A stretch of DNA of 64,000 bases from Pirellulales bacterium (lineage in GTDB: Bacteria; Planctomycetota; Planctomycetia; Pirellulales; JAICIG01), in NCBI GenBank assembly GCA_035533075.1, contig DATLUO010000135.1:60285-124284 (forward strand). Direction: 5' to 3'. Shown here in pieces: positions 62,341 through 64,000 of the stretch. The translations under genes and the position numbers were made by a program. Position 1 is the first letter of the stretch. Each line of letters opens with the position of its first letter. The notes under the pieces were generated by a model. The model ran no database searches. It was not told the origin of the DNA and saw only the letters and a program-made list of their open reading frames with translations.

Positions 62341-62673
62341 ATGCGTGATGGGAAGGAAGACCTCAGGAACGACGACGACAAGACGCTCCTGATCGAACTC
62401 GGCAAAGCTCAAATTGACGGGATGTTTGCTCGTCAGGATAAGGGGCCCGCTATCGATGATTCGGAGTTCCTGCCACTGGTTGAGATCGTGTTGACGGCAT
62501 TCGAGACGACGCAGGCCGACAATGCCATTGCCGACGAGCTTTGGGAATACGCTCTTGCCCTGTACGACCGAATGTGCAAGGAAGCCGAACCGACTTCGAC
62601 CACCGCAGAAAACCGAAAACTGATGCAGAGCTATCTCCTGGGAAAGCGTCGAGGCAAACGACAAAGACGGTGA
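62341..62673 (+). CDS. Hypothetical protein (110 aa)
   Basis: A soluble, acidic N-terminal two-thirds (LLIELGKAQIDGMFARQDKG ... ADELWEYALALYDRMCKEAE), predicted helical, with a strongly basic tail LLGKRRGKRQRR. It begins at an ATG at 62341 without a strong ribosome-binding site. It lies just upstream of a pRiA4b ORF-3-like relic. The family is not recognised. The basic tail could bind nucleic acid. Confidence 0.5.
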   Translation: MRDGKEDLRNDDDKTLLIELGKAQIDGMFARQDKGPAIDDSEFLPLVEIVLTAFETTQADNAIADELWEYALALYDRMCKEAEPTSTTAENRKLMQSYLLGKRRGKRQRR

Positions 62674-62709
62674 ACCGACATATTCCAGCTTGCGATTCTG
62701 ACCGGCCCA

Positions 62710-63165
62710 GAAAGGAGCTACCAAGGGCACGGAAAAACTCGCCGGTAAAGCTGCACCAGCTTGCCGAGAAGGGCGACGTGCGACTATACACCCTGGAAGT
62801 CTTCTTGATGGGTGGCCCGATCAGCGAGAAGTTCGCCAAGAAGAATCCGGTGATCTCGCGGACCATCCAGATTCGTGGCGACCAGACCCTCGAAGACCTG
62901 CACCACGCCATCTTCGACGCCTTTGACCGCTTTGACGAACACATGTACGAGTTTCAATTCGGCAAGGGGCCGATGGACCGCAAGGCACCGAGGTACGTGC
63001 TGCCCAATGCCGACGACCTGGACATGGGCGATGGTAAGCGGCCCGCTGGGCGGGTTGAGCACGACGCCCGCGAACTTGCGCTCGCGGTACAGTCCATCTG
63101 CCGCGGCGGCCCGCAATCACCTGGTGCCGCCGCAGTCAGGCACAGCCTCTGGTTTGGCAATGTCG
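62710..63165 (+). pseudogene. pRiA4b ORF-3-like (IS1096 passenger TnpR-type) protein relic
   Basis: One frame gives VRLYTLEVFLMGGPISEKFA, then SRTIQIRGDQTLEDLHHAIF and EHMYEFQFGKGPMDRKAPRY, a close match to the N-terminal domain of plasmid pRiA4b ORF-3 family proteins. After DMGDGKRPAG the expected S-x-T-x-x-x-L-x-L segment and the F-D-F-G-D-x-W motif are not found in frame. Pieces of it appear in another frame (LSTTPANLRS), so at least one frameshift and loss of the C-terminal half have occurred. This family is common as cargo of mobile elements. Confidence 0.65.
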
Positions 63166-63423
63166 AGCATTTAATCCCTCTTGGCCGACAGTTGGAAAGA
63201 ACTAGCCCCGCAAGGCCATTAGACCGCGCCGGGACGGCTGGGGCAACGTCTCGCGCCGGTTCCTGTGTCATGGGGCGCCTAAAACCGGCCACGTAAGGGC
63301 GCGTTAAACCGGCCACTTACGAGGAGCGAAAGTTCGTCGTCTAGCCCTCATTCCAGTTTTCTGGGAACCGCTTTAGCAAAGCGGCGCGGCAAGCCGTATC
63401 CGCCTACCTTCCGTTTAATCGAG

Positions 63424-63511
63424 TGGACTCAGCGGGAATCGAACCCGCCCTGTCATCTGGGAACTGGGCCAGCCTGCCGGACTGGCGTCTTCCCTTTAGA
63501 CGATGAGCCCA
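63424..63511 (-). tRNA. tRNA-like gene, anticodon loop CCGGCAG (GGC, Ala-like)
   Basis: An 88-nt minus-strand structure: acceptor TGGGCTC/GAGTCCA, D arm CGTC-GACG, anticodon stem CCAGT/GCTGG with loop CCGGCAG, about 20-nt variable region and T arm GCGGGTTCGATTCCCGC. The anticodon would be GGC, but position 33 is C instead of the universal U, and the long variable region is not alanine-like. No CCA is encoded. Probably non-canonical. Confidence 0.7.
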
Positions 63512-63523
63512 TTGCGTTTTCAG

Positions 63524-63611
63524 TGGACCGCCGCGGAATCGAACCGCCCAGGTTTCCAGGATTACGGGCCGGCTTGCGGAGCCGGCGTCGTCCCGTTGGA
63601 CCAGCAGCCCA
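63524..63611 (-). tRNA. tRNA-like gene, anticodon loop TCCGCAA (CGC, Ala-like)
   Basis: An 88-nt structure sharing its 5' end TGGGCT with the previous one. Anticodon stem CCGGC/GCCGG, loop TCCGCAA (anticodon CGC), a 21-nt variable region and a T arm with one mismatch around GGTTCGATTCC. Position 33 is again C. No encoded CCA. Confidence 0.65.
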
Positions 63612-63621
63612 TGTTGTCGAG

Positions 63622-63684
63622 TGGACCTGATGGGGGTCGAACCCATCGCACCGACGTTGCAAAGGTCAGTCGCCTCCAGGGACA
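63622..63684 (-). tRNA. Truncated tRNA-like gene, anticodon loop TTTGCAA (TGC, Ala-like)
   Basis: A T arm ATGGGTTCGACCCCCAT and 3' acceptor strand CAGGTCCA are present, and an anticodon arm around GACCTTTGCAACGTC gives anticodon TGC with normal U33 but a C31-C39 mismatch. Only about 63 nt separate it from its neighbour, so the D arm and 5' acceptor strand are incomplete. Confidence 0.5.
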
Positions 63685-63754
63685 TGCGGATGGAATCGAA
63701 CCATCGTTTCCTGGACGTCAACCAAGCGTCGTCGCCGTTGGACCACGGGATCAT
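63683..63754 (-). tRNA. tRNA-like gene, anticodon GAC (Val)
   Basis: Anticodon stem CTTGG/CCAGG, loop TTGACGT, anticodon GAC with U33. T arm GATGGTTCGATTCCATC and a D arm GGTCCAACGGCGACGAC are clear, but acceptor pairing is poor. Confidence 0.6.
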
Positions 63755-63762
63755 CGTTCAAG

Positions 63763-63838
63763 TAGCCGAGGTGGGAGTCGAACCCACAAATTCACGAGGC
63801 TCTCGACCTCGCCGCTTTGCCAGTTTGCGTACCCGGCC
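63763..63838 (-). tRNA. tRNA-like gene, anticodon loop TCGAGAG (GAG, Leu-like)
   Basis: Acceptor GGCCGGG/CTCGGCT with wobble pairs and discriminator A, anticodon stem CGAGG/CCTCG, and T arm GTGGGTTCGACTCCCAC. The anticodon would be GAG (Leu), but the variable region is short and position 33 is C, unlike real tRNA-Leu. Confidence 0.65.
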
Positions 63839-63847
63839 ATGTTCAAG

Positions 63848-63916
63848 TGGCAGTTCCGGGAGTCGCACCCGGCGCGCGGAGCTTATGAGGCTCCACTGAG
63901 CACTGGCCCACCTGCG
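63848..63916 (-). tRNA. tRNA-like gene, anticodon CAT (Met-type)
   Basis: Anticodon stem GGAGC/GCTCC with loop CTCATAA, anticodon CAT and U33. T arm CCGGGTGCGACTCCCGG departs from the TTC consensus. Acceptor pairing is only partial. It could be a Met or Ile2-type tRNA or a decayed copy. Confidence 0.6.
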
Positions 63917-63921
63917 TCAAA

Positions 63922-64000
63922 GTGACCAAGGGGAGACTCGAACTCCCACGCCCACGAGGGGCCGACGTTCTGAGCGTCGTGCGTCTTCCAGTTGCGCCAC
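63922..64000 (-). tRNA. tRNA-Leu (anticodon CAG), 5' end beyond the window
   Basis: Anticodon stem CGACG/CGTCG, loop CTCAGAA with anticodon CAG and U33. A class II variable arm (CCCCTCGTGGGC region), T arm GGGAGTTCGAGTCTCCC, and 3' acceptor strand CTTGGTCAC are all consistent with tRNA-Leu. The D arm begins GTGGCGCAACTGGAAGACGC at the window edge; the first acceptor bases lie past 64000. It is the most canonical member of the array. Confidence 0.8.

Overview
The window looks like a chromosomal segment of a high-GC planctomycete, most likely Pirellulales or a close relative. The inference rests on gene families typical of that phylum: a DUF1559 pseudopilin, a DUF1501 Tat-secreted protein, several DUF1080 proteins, an MJ0042-type zinc-ribbon membrane protein, an FG-GAP/ASPIC protein with TPRs, a DUF1570 protein, a planctomycete J-domain-like protein and a TPR-ExbB-ExbD-toroid operon. 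No ribosomal RNA gene is present, so the placement is by gene content only.

Layout. 1-5.6 kb: partial ECF sigma factor, O-antigen ligase-like protein, methyltransferase, sigma-70 relic, galactonate dehydratase-like enolase and MoxR ATPase. 5.6-7.0 kb: non-coding apart from an aldo/keto reductase relic. 7.0-13.8 kb: a decayed type 1-like BREX phage-defence locus (BrxA-position gene, brxB, a brxC with an altered Walker A lysine and an in-frame stop, and a pglX truncated just after its AdoMet motif), seeded with palindromic repeats and fragments of ORF6N and GxxExxY genes. 13.7-26.3 kb: EF-hand protein, intradiol dioxygenase, MoeA, zinc-ribbon membrane protein, DUF1080, TPR/ASPIC protein, DUF1570 protein, a secreted protein, a parvulin and a membrane protein. 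26.4-27.5 kb: a possible toxin/immunity-like pair with a nonsense codon. 27.5-38.1 kb: a catabolic stretch (SelA/DgaE-like PLP enzyme, dimethylformamidase-like protein, acetamidase/formamidase, sugar isomerase, GSAM-like aminotransferase, GH51-like arabinofuranosidase, esterase).

38.3-42.6 kb: YyaL-type thioredoxin-domain protein, DUF1501 protein, the selenocysteine tRNA (selC) and a frameshifted AbrB-type antitoxin. 42.6-49.3 kb: response regulator, frameshifted J-domain-like protein, a twice-present module of a DUF1080 gene followed by an Rpn-family nuclease gene, an Uma2 nuclease and two tiny genes. 49.8-58.5 kb: a TPR-ExbB-ExbD-toroid operon into which a two-gene restriction-modification system (DNA methyltransferase plus Bpu10I-family endonuclease) has been inserted. 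58.8-61.6 kb: two TatA-like proteins, DNA polymerase III delta prime and a DUF1559 pseudopilin. 61.7-63.3 kb: gene relics. 63.4-64.0 kb: a dense array of seven tRNA or tRNA-like genes that runs off the right edge.

Two features recur through the whole window. One is a family of about 40-bp REP-like sequences, mostly in inverted pairs between genes. The other is a set of short tandem arrays whose unit is always 7 bp although its sequence differs. Defence, toxin and nuclease genes here are disproportionately broken. Some breaks are homopolymer indels that could be sequencing errors. Others are substitutions or truncations that look like true decay.
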